Shown: positions 39,168 to 48,083 of the stretch, in pieces
Layout: every line of letters starts with the position of its first letter
Position numbering within the stretch: position 1 is the first letter of the stretch
From: Pseudomonas tohonis
GTDB taxonomy: Bacteria > Pseudomonadota > Gammaproteobacteria > Pseudomonadales > Pseudomonadaceae
Length of the DNA: 64,000 bases
Reading direction: 5' to 3'
Assembly (NCBI RefSeq): GCF_012767755.2
Contig: NZ_AP023189.1
Location: 1,860,001 to 1,924,000 of the forward strand
Position numbers and translations under genes: made by a program
The notes under the pieces: generated by a model
Told to the model about the DNA's origin: nothing
The model's input: only the letters and a program-made list of their open reading frames with translations
Databases searched by the model: none

Positions 39168-39185
39168 ACGCCTTGTAGCCTGACG

Positions 39186-39216
39186 AAAAGGCCGCTACAA
39201 ACGTAGCGGCCTTTTT
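39186..39216 (+). terminator. Terminator after the DUF1329 gene
   Basis: 12-bp perfect stem (39187-39198 with 39203-39214), loop AAAC, T-run TTTTT. It separates DUF1302/DUF1329 from the YCF48/RND pair. Confidence 0.9.
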
Positions 39217-39284
39217 GCTATCAGGGCCCCTGATAAGGCCTCAATCACGCGGGTTTGCCTTAACAAAACATAACGTCCAGCCGA

Positions 39285-39314
39285 TTGTCATGGCTTTCCA
39301 AAGCTGGATAGCAT
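39285..39314 (+). promoter_or_regulatory. Possible sigma-70 promoter for the YCF48/RND pair
   Basis: TTGTCA (39285-39290), 18-base spacer, TAGCAT (39309-39314). One long spacer and a weak -10 make this tentative; it lies in the 151-base gap after the terminator. Confidence 0.35.
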
Positions 39315-39367
39315 AGGCGGCCTGCCAAAAGGCAAGGTCCACCTATAACAATAAGGGGGAAAGGTGT

Positions 39368-40453
39368 ATGAGTGAGCCCGTCCTGCGGCGCACCCAGTCC
39401 GGTCATGACGTGCAGTCCCTTGCGCAACCGGCGTTCCGCTTCCACTCGCCGCTGGCCAAAGCGCTCTCGCTGTTCAGTGTGCTCTCCGTCCTGACTCTCG
39501 GCGCCGCGCCCATCGCGCAAGCTGCCGAATCAGCACCCGTGTTCTCCATCGAATCGCCCAAGGCGGCCAGCAGCCTGCTGCTGGATATCGCCCATGCCGG
39601 CAAGCGCCTCGTCGCCGTCGGCGACCGTGGGCACATCCTCTATTCCGATGACGACGGCAAGACCTGGACCCAGGCCAAGGTGCCGACCCGCCAGATGCTG
39701 ACCGCCGTCTACTTCGTCGACGACAAGAAGGGCTGGGCCGTCGGCCATGACGCACAGATCCTCGCCAGCGAGGACGGTGGCGCCACCTGGACCCAGCAGT
39801 TCGAGGACCTGGAGCGTGAGGCTCCGCTGCTCGACGTCTGGTTCAAGGATGCCAGCACCGGCTTCGCCGTCGGCTCCTACGGCGCCCTGCTGACCACCGA
39901 GGACGGTGGCAAGAACTGGGAAGACGTCAGCGACCGCCTGGACAACGAAGACCAGTACCACATCAACGCCATCACGGCGGTGAAGGACTCCGGCCTGTTC
40001 ATCGTCGGTGAGATGGGCAGCATGTTCCGCTCGCCCGACTGGGGCCAGACCTGGGAGCGCCTCGAGGGCCCCTACGAGGGTTCCCTGTTCGGCGCCACCG
40101 GCACCAACGAGCCGGGCGTGGTCGTGGCCTATGGCCTGCGTGGGCACCTGTTCCGCTCCGCCGACTTCGGCAAGACCTGGGAAACCATCGCACTCAAGAA
40201 TGCCCGTGGCGGCACCCTGGAGTTCGGTCTTTCCGGCGGCACCCTGCTCGATGACGGCACCCTGCTGGTGGTCGGCCATGGTGGCAGCGTCCTGAAGAGC
40301 ACCGATGCCGGTCGCACCTTCAGCGTGGTCAACCGTTCCGATCGCCTGTCGCTGGCCAGCGCCACCGCAGATACCAAAGGCAACCTGATCCTGGTGGGAC
40401 AGGGCGGAGCGCGTGTCGCCTCGCCGACTGGCGCCGAGCTGGGCCAACAATAA
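39368..40453 (+). CDS. YCF48/BNR-repeat beta-propeller exported protein (RND cluster)
   Basis: 361 residues from ATG 39368, preceded by GGGGGAAAGG. A long signal sequence (~25-52, ALSLFSVLSVLTLGAAPIAQAAE) sends it out of the cytoplasm. Six Asp-box-like repeats are visible: DDGKTW, EDGGATW, EDGGKNW, DWGQTW, DFGKTW and DAGRTF, so it is a beta-propeller like YCF48, the photosystem II assembly factor. In non-photosynthetic bacteria such proteins sit beside MmpL-type RND genes, as here (18 bases before). It probably acts as a periplasmic adaptor or substrate chaperone; no enzyme activity is expected. Confidence 0.88.
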   Translation: MSEPVLRRTQSGHDVQSLAQPAFRFHSPLAKALSLFSVLSVLTLGAAPIAQAAESAPVFSIESPKAASSLLLDIAHAGKRLVAVGDRGHILYSDDDGKTWTQAKVPTRQMLTAVYFVDDKKGWAVGHDAQILASEDGGATWTQQFEDLEREAPLLDVWFKDASTGFAVGSYGALLTTEDGGKNWEDVSDRLDNEDQYHINAITAVKDSGLFIVGEMGSMFRSPDWGQTWERLEGPYEGSLFGATGTNEPGVVVAYGLRGHLFRSADFGKTWETIALKNARGGTLEFGLSGGTLLDDGTLLVVGHGGSVLKSTDAGRTFSVVNRSDRLSLASATADTKGNLILVGQGGARVASPTGAELGQQ

Positions 40454-40471
40454 CAAGCCGGGGGAGTTTCG

Positions 40472-42847
40472 ATGAGTAACCATCACCAGGACAAGGCGAC
40501 CTTCCTGGAACGCCTGATCTTCAACAACCGGCCGGCCGTGATCGTCATCTGCCTGCTGGTCAGCATCTTCCTCTTCTGGCAGGCCACCCAGGTGCGTCCG
40601 TCCACCAGCTTCGAGAAGATGATCCCGCTGCACCACCCCTTCATCCAGAAGATGATGGAGCACCGCAACGACCTGGCGAACCTGGGCAACACCGTGCGTA
40701 TCTCGGTGGAAGCCAAGGACGGGGACATCTTCAGCAAGGAGTACATGGACACCCTGCGTCAGATCCACGACGAGGTGTTCTACATTCCCGGCGTCGACCG
40801 TTCCGGCCTGAAGTCCCTGTGGAGCCCCAGCGTGCGCTGGACCGAGGTCACCGAGGAAGGCTTCGCCGGCGGCGAGGTGATCCCGCAGACCTACGACGGT
40901 TCCGACGACAGCCTCGACGAGCTGCGCAACAACGTGCTCAAGTCCGGGCAGATCGGCCGCCTGGTGGCCAACAACTTCAAGTCCAGCATCGTCGATGTGC
41001 CGCTGCTCGAGTCCTACCCGGACCCGAACGACCAGGGCAAGCTGCTCAAGCTCGACTACCGCCAGTTCTCCCATGAACTGGAAGCCAAGATTCGCGACAA
41101 GTACCAGGCCCAGAACCCCAACGTTCAGGTCCACATCGTCGGCTTCGCCAAGAAGGTCGGTGACCTGATCGACGGCCTGATCATGGTCGTGGCCTTCTTC
41201 GGCATCGCCTTCCTCACCACCCTGGTGCTGCTGTACTGGTTCACCTGGTGTATCCGCAGCACCATCGCCGTGCTCTCCACCACCCTGGTGGCGGTGATCT
41301 GGCAGTTGGGCCTGATGCACTCGGTGGGCTTCGGTCTCGACCCCTACTCGATGCTGGTGCCCTTCCTGATCTTCGCCATCGGCATCTCCCACGGGGTGCA
41401 GAAGATCAACGGCATCGCCCTGCAATCGAGCGATGCGGACAACGCCCTGACGGCCGCGCGGCGTACCTTCCGCCAGCTGTTCCTGCCGGGCATGATCGCC
41501 ATCCTGGCCGACGCCGTGGGCTTCATCACCCTGCTGATCATCGACATCGGCGTGATCCGCGAGCTGGCCATCGGCGCCTCCATCGGCGTGGCGGTGATCG
41601 TGTTCACCAACCTGATCCTGCTGCCGGTCGCCATCTCCTATGTCGGCATCAGCAAGAAGGCCATCGAGCGCAGCAAGAAGGACGCGACCCGCGAACACCC
41701 GTTCTGGCGCCTGCTGTCCAACTTCGCCCATCCGGTCGTTGCCCCGATCTCCGTGGTCGTCGCCCTGGCCGCCTTCGGTGGCGGCCTCTGGTACGGCCAG
41801 AACCTGAAGATCGGCGACCTCGACCAGGGCGCGCCGGAACTGCGTCCCGACTCGCGCTACAACAAGGACAACAACTTCATCATCAGCAACTACTCCACCA
41901 GCTCCGACGTGCTCGTGGTGATGGTCAAGACCGCGCCGGAAGGCTGCTCCACGCACGAAGCGCTGGCGCCGATCGACGAGCTGATGTGGACGATGGAAAA
42001 CACCCAGGGCGTGCAATCCGCCATCTCGATGGTCACCGTGTCCAAGCAGGTGATCAAGGGGATGAACGAGGGCAACCTGAAGTGGGAAACCCTGTCGCGC
42101 AACCAGGACGTGCTGAACAACTCCATCAGCCGTGCCGATGGCCTGTACAACACCGACTGCTCCCTGGCGCCGGTGCTGGTGTTCCTCAACGACCACAAGG
42201 CCGAGACCCTGCAGCGCGCGGTCAAGGCGGTCGAGGGCTTCGCCAAGGAACACAACAAGGAAGGGCTGGAGTTCATGCTCGCCGCCGGTAACGCCGGCAT
42301 CGAAGCGGCCACCAACGAGGTGATCGCCCAGTCCGAGCTGACCATCCTGATCCTGGTCTACATCTGCGTGGCGGTGATGTGCCTGATCACCTTCCGCTCC
42401 ATCGCAGCGACCATCTGCATCGTGCTGCCGCTGATCCTCACCTCGGTGCTGGGCAACGCGCTGATGGCCTTCCTCGGCATCGGAGTGAAAGTGGCGACGC
42501 TGCCGGTCGTGGCGTTGGGCGTGGGTATCGGTGTCGACTACGGCATCTACATCTACAGCCGCCTGGAAAGCTTCCTGCGTGCCGGCCTGCCGCTGCAGGA
42601 GGCGTACTACCAGACGCTGAAGTCCACCGGCAAGGCGGTGCTCTTCACCGGCCTGTGCCTGGCCATCGGCGTGGCGACCTGGATGTTCTCGGCGATCAAG
42701 TTCCAGGCCGACATGGGCCTGATGCTGACCTTCATGTTCATCGTCAACATGTTCGGTGCGCTCTGGCTGCTGCCTGCCCTGGCACGCTTCCTGATCCGCC
42801 CCGAGAAGCTGGCGGGCAAGACCGGCGGCTCGCTGCTGGCCCACTAA
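40472..42847 (+). CDS. MmpL/HpnN-type RND transporter (RND cluster)
   Basis: 791 residues from ATG 40472 (GGGGGAG upstream). Twelve-helix topology: helix 1 at ~21-37, a periplasmic loop, a first block of five helices (~235-400), a second loop (~430-625) and a second block (~630-775). The GVGIGVDYGIYIYSR segment (~683-697) matches the helix-10 region of MmpL/HpnN exporters, whose members move lipids, hopanoids or hydrophobic compounds. It lacks the AcrB-type adaptor/OMF partner genes. The YCF48 gene is directly upstream and a terminator follows. Substrate unknown. Confidence 0.9.
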   Translation: MSNHHQDKATFLERLIFNNRPAVIVICLLVSIFLFWQATQVRPSTSFEKMIPLHHPFIQKMMEHRNDLANLGNTVRISVEAKDGDIFSKEYMDTLRQIHDEVFYIPGVDRSGLKSLWSPSVRWTEVTEEGFAGGEVIPQTYDGSDDSLDELRNNVLKSGQIGRLVANNFKSSIVDVPLLESYPDPNDQGKLLKLDYRQFSHELEAKIRDKYQAQNPNVQVHIVGFAKKVGDLIDGLIMVVAFFGIAFLTTLVLLYWFTWCIRSTIAVLSTTLVAVIWQLGLMHSVGFGLDPYSMLVPFLIFAIGISHGVQKINGIALQSSDADNALTAARRTFRQLFLPGMIAILADAVGFITLLIIDIGVIRELAIGASIGVAVIVFTNLILLPVAISYVGISKKAIERSKKDATREHPFWRLLSNFAHPVVAPISVVVALAAFGGGLWYGQNLKIGDLDQGAPELRPDSRYNKDNNFIISNYSTSSDVLVVMVKTAPEGCSTHEALAPIDELMWTMENTQGVQSAISMVTVSKQVIKGMNEGNLKWETLSRNQDVLNNSISRADGLYNTDCSLAPVLVFLNDHKAETLQRAVKAVEGFAKEHNKEGLEFMLAAGNAGIEAATNEVIAQSELTILILVYICVAVMCLITFRSIAATICIVLPLILTSVLGNALMAFLGIGVKVATLPVVALGVGIGVDYGIYIYSRLESFLRAGLPLQEAYYQTLKSTGKAVLFTGLCLAIGVATWMFSAIKFQADMGLMLTFMFIVNMFGALWLLPALARFLIRPEKLAGKTGGSLLAH

Positions 42848-42864
42848 GCCTCAAGGCAATGAAG

Positions 42865-42892
42865 AAACCGCGGCCCAGGCCGCGGTTTTTTT
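42865..42892 (+). terminator. Terminator of the RND gene
   Basis: AAACCGCGGCC (42865-42875) pairs with GGCCGCGGTTT (42878-42888), loop region CCCAGG when the tightest pairs open, followed by TTTTTTT. Confidence 0.85.
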
Positions 42893-43197
42893 ATGGGCGA
42901 TCAACTACCCGCAACTCACGCGCACAAACCTGTAGGGGCGACTTCAGTCGCCTAGCAACTCAATGGGTGGCCACCCTAAAGCCTGTGCACCTGGCACCGT
43001 AGAGACCACATCTGGGGCGTTGGTGGGTCGGGTGCAACCCGACAGGGTTCGGCAGGAGGCTCCAGCGGGTTCCATCCGCCTTACACCGCAAGCACGTCCT
43101 CACCCTGTAGCCCGAACTTCATTCCTGGGGCGGCCACGCCTTTCCCGCGTTGACGCACGGGCCGCGAAGCCGCACCCGGGTTCTGGTCGGGTGCGGA
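42893..43197. repeat. Intergenic region with REP-like and other dispersed repeat remnants
   Basis: 305 bases without a supported gene between convergent RND and BatD genes. A REP-like unit GTAGGGGCGACTTCAGTCGCC lies at 42932-42952. GTCGGGTGCAACCCGAC (43027-43043) is a hairpin of a dispersed Pseudomonas repeat type. CCGCACCCG/CGGGTGCGG (43170-43178, 43188-43196) sits directly after the BatD stop on the minus strand but without a T-run. Confidence 0.6.
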
Positions 43198-44838
43198 TCA
43201 GCGCGGATAGAGCGGCGGCAGCCCGCTTTCGCCAGCAGCCTGCTGCTGGACCTGCGGGGTTGGCAGGGCGCGGATGGCCTTCCACAGCTCCTCGCCCTGC
43301 CAGTGCTGGCCGCTCTCGCTGTAGAGGGCGCCGTTGAGGCCATCCATGGCGTCGGACAGCGGCACGAAGCGTGCGGCCATGTCCGCCAGGGTTTCCGGTT
43401 GTTGCCGCGCCCAGGCGTCCAGGGCCTGGCGCGTGGCGTGGGGATCGTTGGCCAGGCAGGCGCGCTTGAGGTCGTCCAGCAGGGTGCGCGGGCTGGGGCC
43501 GGTCTGCGCGGTGGGCAGGATCGCCGGTTGCCGGCGGGCGTGCCACCACAGGCCGAAGCCCAGCAGCGTGGTCAGGGCCAGCAGCAGCGTGGCGAGCTTC
43601 CAGGGCCACAGAAGCGGGCCCTCGACCACGCGCTGGGCGTCATTGGCGCTTTCCACCGGTGCTTCCGGTTCGAGTGCGGGGTTGTTGGCCACTTCCAGGG
43701 TGCGCCCCGGCAGCTGGCTGCGTTCCAGGTGATCCTCGCGGGTGTTCCACCAGACCACTTCAACCGGCGGCAATTCGATGCGCCCGCTGGTGGTGGGCAC
43801 CAATGCCTCGCGTTCCTCGCGGCTGCCGAGCACGCCGCGCTCGCTGGCCTGGTTGGAGAGCTGCGGCTGGTCGGGATAACGGCGCAGGCCCGGTGCATGG
43901 GTGGCGGGCAGGGCGGGCAGCTGGGCGCTGGCCAGGCCCTCGACCTTGACCATCAGGCTGCGGGTCAGCGAGTCGCCGACCTGGGCCTTGTCCGGCTCCG
44001 GGTTCCAGGCCTCGGCCAGGGTCAGGTTGCGTGCCGGCAGCCAGGGTGCATCGGCGGGGTACTCGGCCGGCTTGGCCTTCACCGTCAGCGGGATTTCCGG
44101 CGAGCTGACCCGTGTCAGGCGACCCGGGCGTGGGCCGAAGGGCTGGTAGTCGTTCTGCCCGGAGCGCTCCACCAGGGTCGCGCTGAACACCTGGGCAGGG
44201 ATGCTCAGTTGTCCGCTCTTCTGCGGGAAGATCGCGTAGCGCAGCTCGATCACGCCGTGGCGTATGCCGTTGATCTCCTTCTCGTAGGTGCGCGGCTCGC
44301 CCAGTTGCTCGATGCGCGCATCGGCCATCTGCAGCGGCGTCAGGCTGCTGTCGTCGTACAGCGATACGGAGTGGTAGATGCGCAGGGTGAGGATGGTCTG
44401 CGCCTGCACGTAGACGCTTTCCTCGTCCAGGCTGGCGTCGATGAACACCGGGGCGAGCTTGCTGTTGCCGGCGGCGTTGTCGCTCTTCTGGATGTGCAGG
44501 GTGATCGGCCGGGTCTCGGCCTCGCCCAGGCGCAGCGGCGGGATCACCACGAAACCGCTCTGCTTCGGCTGCAGGGTTACGATCCAGCGCGTGGCGCGGT
44601 CGTCCTGGCCGTTGAGCGTACTGATGCGGTTGATCTGGCGGGTGCCGAGCACCTCGAAGAGCGACTCCAGCGGCTTGAGGTCGGGCTTGCCGAACAGCGT
44701 CGGGTCGGAAGACTCCAGGATCAGCTCCACCGTCTCGCCCTCGCTGAGGCGCGCGCGGTCGACGCTGGCGGTGAAGCCCGCCGCGCTGGCGGTGCAGGCC
44801 AGCAGGCTGAGGAGGAGGGCGCAGAGGAGGCGCATCAT
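43198..44838 (-). CDS. BatD family protein
   Basis: 546 residues from ATG 44838 (or 44835); its ATGATG start overlaps the stop of the BatB/C gene. Signal peptide MMRLLCALLLSLLACTASAA, then several Ig-like beta domains (VDRARLSEGETVELILESSDPTL ... LSIPAQVFSATL), one membrane helix (~420-437, KLATLLLALTTLLGFGLWW) and a cytoplasmic C-terminal helical domain. Batch proteins (BatA-E) and the MoxR ATPase form a system linked to oxidative and heat stress tolerance and envelope assembly in other bacteria. Last gene of this minus-strand operon. Confidence 0.88.
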   Translation of the reverse strand: MMRLLCALLLSLLACTASAAGFTASVDRARLSEGETVELILESSDPTLFGKPDLKPLESLFEVLGTRQINRISTLNGQDDRATRWIVTLQPKQSGFVVIPPLRLGEAETRPITLHIQKSDNAAGNSKLAPVFIDASLDEESVYVQAQTILTLRIYHSVSLYDDSSLTPLQMADARIEQLGEPRTYEKEINGIRHGVIELRYAIFPQKSGQLSIPAQVFSATLVERSGQNDYQPFGPRPGRLTRVSSPEIPLTVKAKPAEYPADAPWLPARNLTLAEAWNPEPDKAQVGDSLTRSLMVKVEGLASAQLPALPATHAPGLRRYPDQPQLSNQASERGVLGSREEREALVPTTSGRIELPPVEVVWWNTREDHLERSQLPGRTLEVANNPALEPEAPVESANDAQRVVEGPLLWPWKLATLLLALTTLLGFGLWWHARRQPAILPTAQTGPSPRTLLDDLKRACLANDPHATRQALDAWARQQPETLADMAARFVPLSDAMDGLNGALYSESGQHWQGEELWKAIRALPTPQVQQQAAGESGLPPLYPR

Positions 44839-46580
44839 TCTTGGTTTTCCTGGCGGCGTTGCTGTTCGTACCAAAACTTGCGGCGCAGCAGTTCGGCGGG
44901 GTCGTCGGGAATCTGCCGCAGCCATTGCTCCAGGGACTGGCGGCGCTCATCGCCCAGGGGCTCGGCCTTGCCGGGTGTGTCCGCGGTTTGCTGCTGGCCC
45001 TCGGGCTTCTGCCCGGGCTCGGCCGGCTGCTCCTGCGTACCGGCCTGCTGGCCCGGCGGCTTGCCTTCTTCGGGCGGTGTGGCGGAAGCGCCTTCGGCGC
45101 TCTGCTGCTCGTCCTTGTCCTCGCTTTTCTCCGGGTCGCCACCCTGGCCGGCGGAGGGTTGCTCCTGGGGCTGCTGCTGGCCCTGCTGGCCGTCCTGCGG
45201 CTGTTGCGATTGCTGCTGCTTCTGCTGTTGCAGCAGCTGTTCCACCAGCGCCTTGTTCTTCAGCGCCGGCTGCAGGTCCGGTTCACGCTCGAGGGCTGAT
45301 TCGTAGGCGTCCAGGGCGGCTTCCAGCTGGCCGGCCTTGGCCAGCGCGTTGCCACGGTTGTAGTGGTCGGCGGCGCTGTCGCCACCGGCGAAACGTTCGG
45401 CGGCTTCGGCGTGCTTGCCGGCCTCGTAGAGCGCATAGCCCTGCCAGCGTGGGTCCTCGAAGCGACGGGCCGCCTCGGCGCACTGCCGGGCTTCCAGCAG
45501 GCGCTGGCCCTGCTGGTCGGGTCGCAACCACAGGTCCTCCGGCTCGAAGGCCAGGGCAGGGCGGGGTAGTACGAAAAACAGCGGCAGGCAGAAGATCCAG
45601 CCCCGGCGCCCGGCGCAGGCGGCGATCAGCAGCAGCGGCAGCAGCAGCCAGTGGCCCTGGTCGGCCCAGGCTTCCAGCCGTGTGGTTTCACCGCTTTCGC
45701 GCAGGGGCCGGGCACCGCCGAGCAGGTCCAGGTTGCGCAGGTCGCGCTCGTCGACGCGGGCGGTGGCGTATCTGCCCCCCAGGCTGCTGGCGAAGCGCTT
45801 GAGGCTGGGGGCGTCCAGGCGCGGCAGGAGGATGGCGCCCTGGGCGTCCTTGATGAAGCCACCGTTCTCCTGGGCGATGGGGGCGCCTTGGGACGTGCCG
45901 ATACCGAGGATGCTCAGGCGTTCGCTCTTCGAGCCGAGCGCCTGGCGGATGCCGTTGCGTTCCTCCTCGCTCAGGCTGCTGGTGATCAGCAGCAGGCGGC
46001 CCTGGCCCTGGGCACCCTGCTTGAGCAGTGCGAGGGCCTTTTCCACGGCGAGGTCGGCGCGCTGGCCGGGCTCCGGCATGATCGATGGCTTGAGCGCCTC
46101 CAGCAGGTTGCCGGTGGTCATCAGGTCGTCCGAAAGCGGCACCAGGCTGTGGGCGCTGCCGGCATACAGGACGATGGCGGTCTGCGCATCGTGGCGGGCT
46201 TCCAGCAGGTCGCGCAGCTTGCGCTTGGCCTGCTCCAGGCGCGTGGGCGGCACGTCGGAGGCGAGCATCGAGGGGGTCAGTTCGAGGATCACCACCAGCG
46301 GGTCCGCACGTTTCTGCGTGCTTTGCTCCACCCGCTGCCAACTGGGGCCGATCAGTGCCAGCAGGCCCAGGCTCCAGGCCAGGCCGAGGGCGATCCAGGG
46401 CAGGCGGTTGTTGCGTTCGCGGCCACCGCCCAGCAGCCAGGGCTGGAAGGCTATGGGCAGCAGTTGCTGCCAGCGTCCGCTGCGGCGCTCGCGGTGCCAG
46501 AGCTGCCAGATCAGCCAGGCCAGCAGCGGCAGCATGAGCAGCCAGAGCGGGCGCGACCAGTGCGGCCAGAGTTCGCTCAT
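44835..46580 (-). CDS. Fused BatB (VWA) and BatC (TPR) protein
   Basis: 581 residues from ATG 46580. N-terminal membrane helices (~11-28, 58-75), a VWA domain (~85-285), a hydrophobic pair (~320-360), then a TPR region (HYNRGNALAKAGQLEAALDAYESALERE) and a Gln/Glu-rich, likely disordered tail. The VWA metal site is degenerate: LELTPSM stands where DxSxS is expected, so metal binding is doubtful. Start overlaps the BatA stop (ATGA); the end overlaps the BatD start. In other bacteria BatB and BatC can be separate genes. Confidence 0.88.
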   Translation of the reverse strand: MSELWPHWSRPLWLLMLPLLAWLIWQLWHRERRSGRWQQLLPIAFQPWLLGGGRERNNRLPWIALGLAWSLGLLALIGPSWQRVEQSTQKRADPLVVILELTPSMLASDVPPTRLEQAKRKLRDLLEARHDAQTAIVLYAGSAHSLVPLSDDLMTTGNLLEALKPSIMPEPGQRADLAVEKALALLKQGAQGQGRLLLITSSLSEEERNGIRQALGSKSERLSILGIGTSQGAPIAQENGGFIKDAQGAILLPRLDAPSLKRFASSLGGRYATARVDERDLRNLDLLGGARPLRESGETTRLEAWADQGHWLLLPLLLIAACAGRRGWIFCLPLFFVLPRPALAFEPEDLWLRPDQQGQRLLEARQCAEAARRFEDPRWQGYALYEAGKHAEAAERFAGGDSAADHYNRGNALAKAGQLEAALDAYESALEREPDLQPALKNKALVEQLLQQQKQQQSQQPQDGQQGQQQPQEQPSAGQGGDPEKSEDKDEQQSAEGASATPPEEGKPPGQQAGTQEQPAEPGQKPEGQQQTADTPGKAEPLGDERRQSLEQWLRQIPDDPAELLRRKFWYEQQRRQENQE

Positions 46581-47596
46581 GGGCGTCTCCTCAGCCACTG
46601 CGGCCGTTGCTGCAGGGCATGGGGCCACAGCTCGCGGCTGATCAGCAGCAGGCTCAGCAAGAGGGCGGCGCCCAGCGGCCAGCAATACAGCGCCAAGGCG
46701 GGGCGGGCCTGGCTGGGCAGCTGCGAGACAGGCTCCAGCTGGTCAAGCGAGCGCTCGATCTCCTCCAGCTCCTTGCTGGAGCGGGCGCGGAAGTAGCGGC
46801 CACCGGTCTGCTCGGCGATGCGGCGCAGGGTCGGCTCGTCCAGGTCCAGGCCGGGGTTGAGGCCGAACATGCCGAGCACGCCGCCCTGTTCCGGGTCGGC
46901 GCCGATGCCGATGGTGTAGATCTTCACCTGTTCCTCGGCGGCGAGGCGGGCGGCGGTGAGCGGCTCGATCTCGCCGCCGGTGTTGGCGCCATCGGTGACC
47001 AGCACCAGCACGCGGCTGTTGGCCGGGCGCTGGCGCAGGCGCTTCACCGCCAGGCCGATGGCGTCGCCGATGGCGGTGTTCTTGCCGGCGATGCCGATCA
47101 GCGCCTCGTCGAGCCAGACGTGCACGGTCTGCCGGTCGAAGGTCAGCGGCGCCTGCAGGTAGGCCTGGCTGCCGAAGAGGATCAGGCCGATGCGGTCGCC
47201 GATGCGGCCGTCGATGAATTCACCCATCAGGTGCTGCACCAGGGTCAGGCGGCTGACTTCCTTGCCGTCGAGTTCCATGTCGGCGTAGTCCATGGAGCCG
47301 GACACATCCACCGCCACCAGCAGGTCGCGGCCGCTGGCCGGCAGGGGTTGCGGCTCGCCCACCCATTCCGGGCGCGCGGCGGCGCAGAGCAACAGCAGCC
47401 AGAGCAGGATGAACGGCGCCTGCTGGCGCCAGGCCGGCAGGTTGGCGCGGGCACGGCGGCCGGCGAGGGCCTCCAGCTCGCCGAGGAAGCTCACCTTGAG
47501 CGCCGCCTCGCCGCTGTCGGCCGGCGGCAGCAGCACGCGCAGCAGCCAGGGCAGCGGCGCGAGCAGGAAGATCCAGGGCCAGGCGAGCTCAAACAT
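46577..47596 (-). CDS. BatA VWA-domain membrane protein
   Basis: 339 residues from ATG 47596. Two N-terminal hydrophobic segments (~5-22, 60-74), a VWA domain with an intact MIDAS D97-x-S-x-S (DVSGSM), then TDGANTGG for the third ligand set, and a C-terminal helix (~310-325). Intact here but lost in the neighbouring BatB/C, so BatA is the likely metal-binding partner. It overlaps the DUF4381 gene by eight bases. Confidence 0.92.
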   Translation of the reverse strand: MFELAWPWIFLLAPLPWLLRVLLPPADSGEAALKVSFLGELEALAGRRARANLPAWRQQAPFILLWLLLLCAAARPEWVGEPQPLPASGRDLLVAVDVSGSMDYADMELDGKEVSRLTLVQHLMGEFIDGRIGDRIGLILFGSQAYLQAPLTFDRQTVHVWLDEALIGIAGKNTAIGDAIGLAVKRLRQRPANSRVLVLVTDGANTGGEIEPLTAARLAAEEQVKIYTIGIGADPEQGGVLGMFGLNPGLDLDEPTLRRIAEQTGGRYFRARSSKELEEIERSLDQLEPVSQLPSQARPALALYCWPLGAALLLSLLLISRELWPHALQQRPQWLRRRP

Positions 47597-48083
47597 GTTT
47601 GCGGATCCAGGTGTCGACCGCCTGGGACAGGCCCTCGATGGCCTTGTCGTCGAGCTTGCACTCGGGGCGGTAGGCGCCTTCCACCAGCACCATCCAGCGG
47701 GTCAGGCCGGCGGCGGGGCAGCGGTTGTCCAGGTAGGCCAGCCAGGCACGGCCGCTGAGGGTGAGGCTGTGGTCGTTGGGATAGTGCAGGCGGCACAGGC
47801 GCTTGAGCAGGCCGTTGAGCTGCTGCAACCAGGGGCCTGCGGGCGCGCCGTCGTAGGGCTTGCGCAGTTGGGCGAGTTCCCGGAGGGCGGCTTCGCGCAT
47901 GGGCTCCAGGGGCTGCTCCGCCCGCTCGCCGCGTTGCCGGCGAGGCAGGCGATGGCGCAGGCGCCAGAGGCCCCAGAGCAATAGCGGCAGCAGCGCCGCC
48001 AGCACCCACCAGCCCGGCGCGGGTGGCCACCAGGGCACGGCGGCGGGGGCGATCAGCGGCTCCAGCTGGTCGAGCGGGTTCAT
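47589..48083 (-). CDS. DUF4381 membrane protein
   Basis: 164 residues from ATG 48083. One helix near the N-terminus (~25-45, GWWVLAALLPLLLWGLWRL) and a cytoplasmic helical part with RLCRLHYPNDHSLTLSGRAWLAYLD. DUF4381 is usually found in MoxR/Bat operons, exactly its place here: it overlaps the DUF58 stop by four bases and the BatA start by eight. Confidence 0.9.
   Translation of the reverse strand: MNPLDQLEPLIAPAAVPWWPPAPGWWVLAALLPLLLWGLWRLRHRLPRRQRGERAEQPLEPMREAALRELAQLRKPYDGAPAGPWLQQLNGLLKRLCRLHYPNDHSLTLSGRAWLAYLDNRCPAAGLTRWMVLVEGAYRPECKLDDKAIEGLSQAVDTWIRKHV

Noticed and set aside
39530..42844. 1104-codon minus-strand frame opposite YCF48 and RND genes
   Set aside because: Same artefact: low-complexity His/Gly/Val sequence, opposite two genes with clear signal peptide, repeats and membrane helices.
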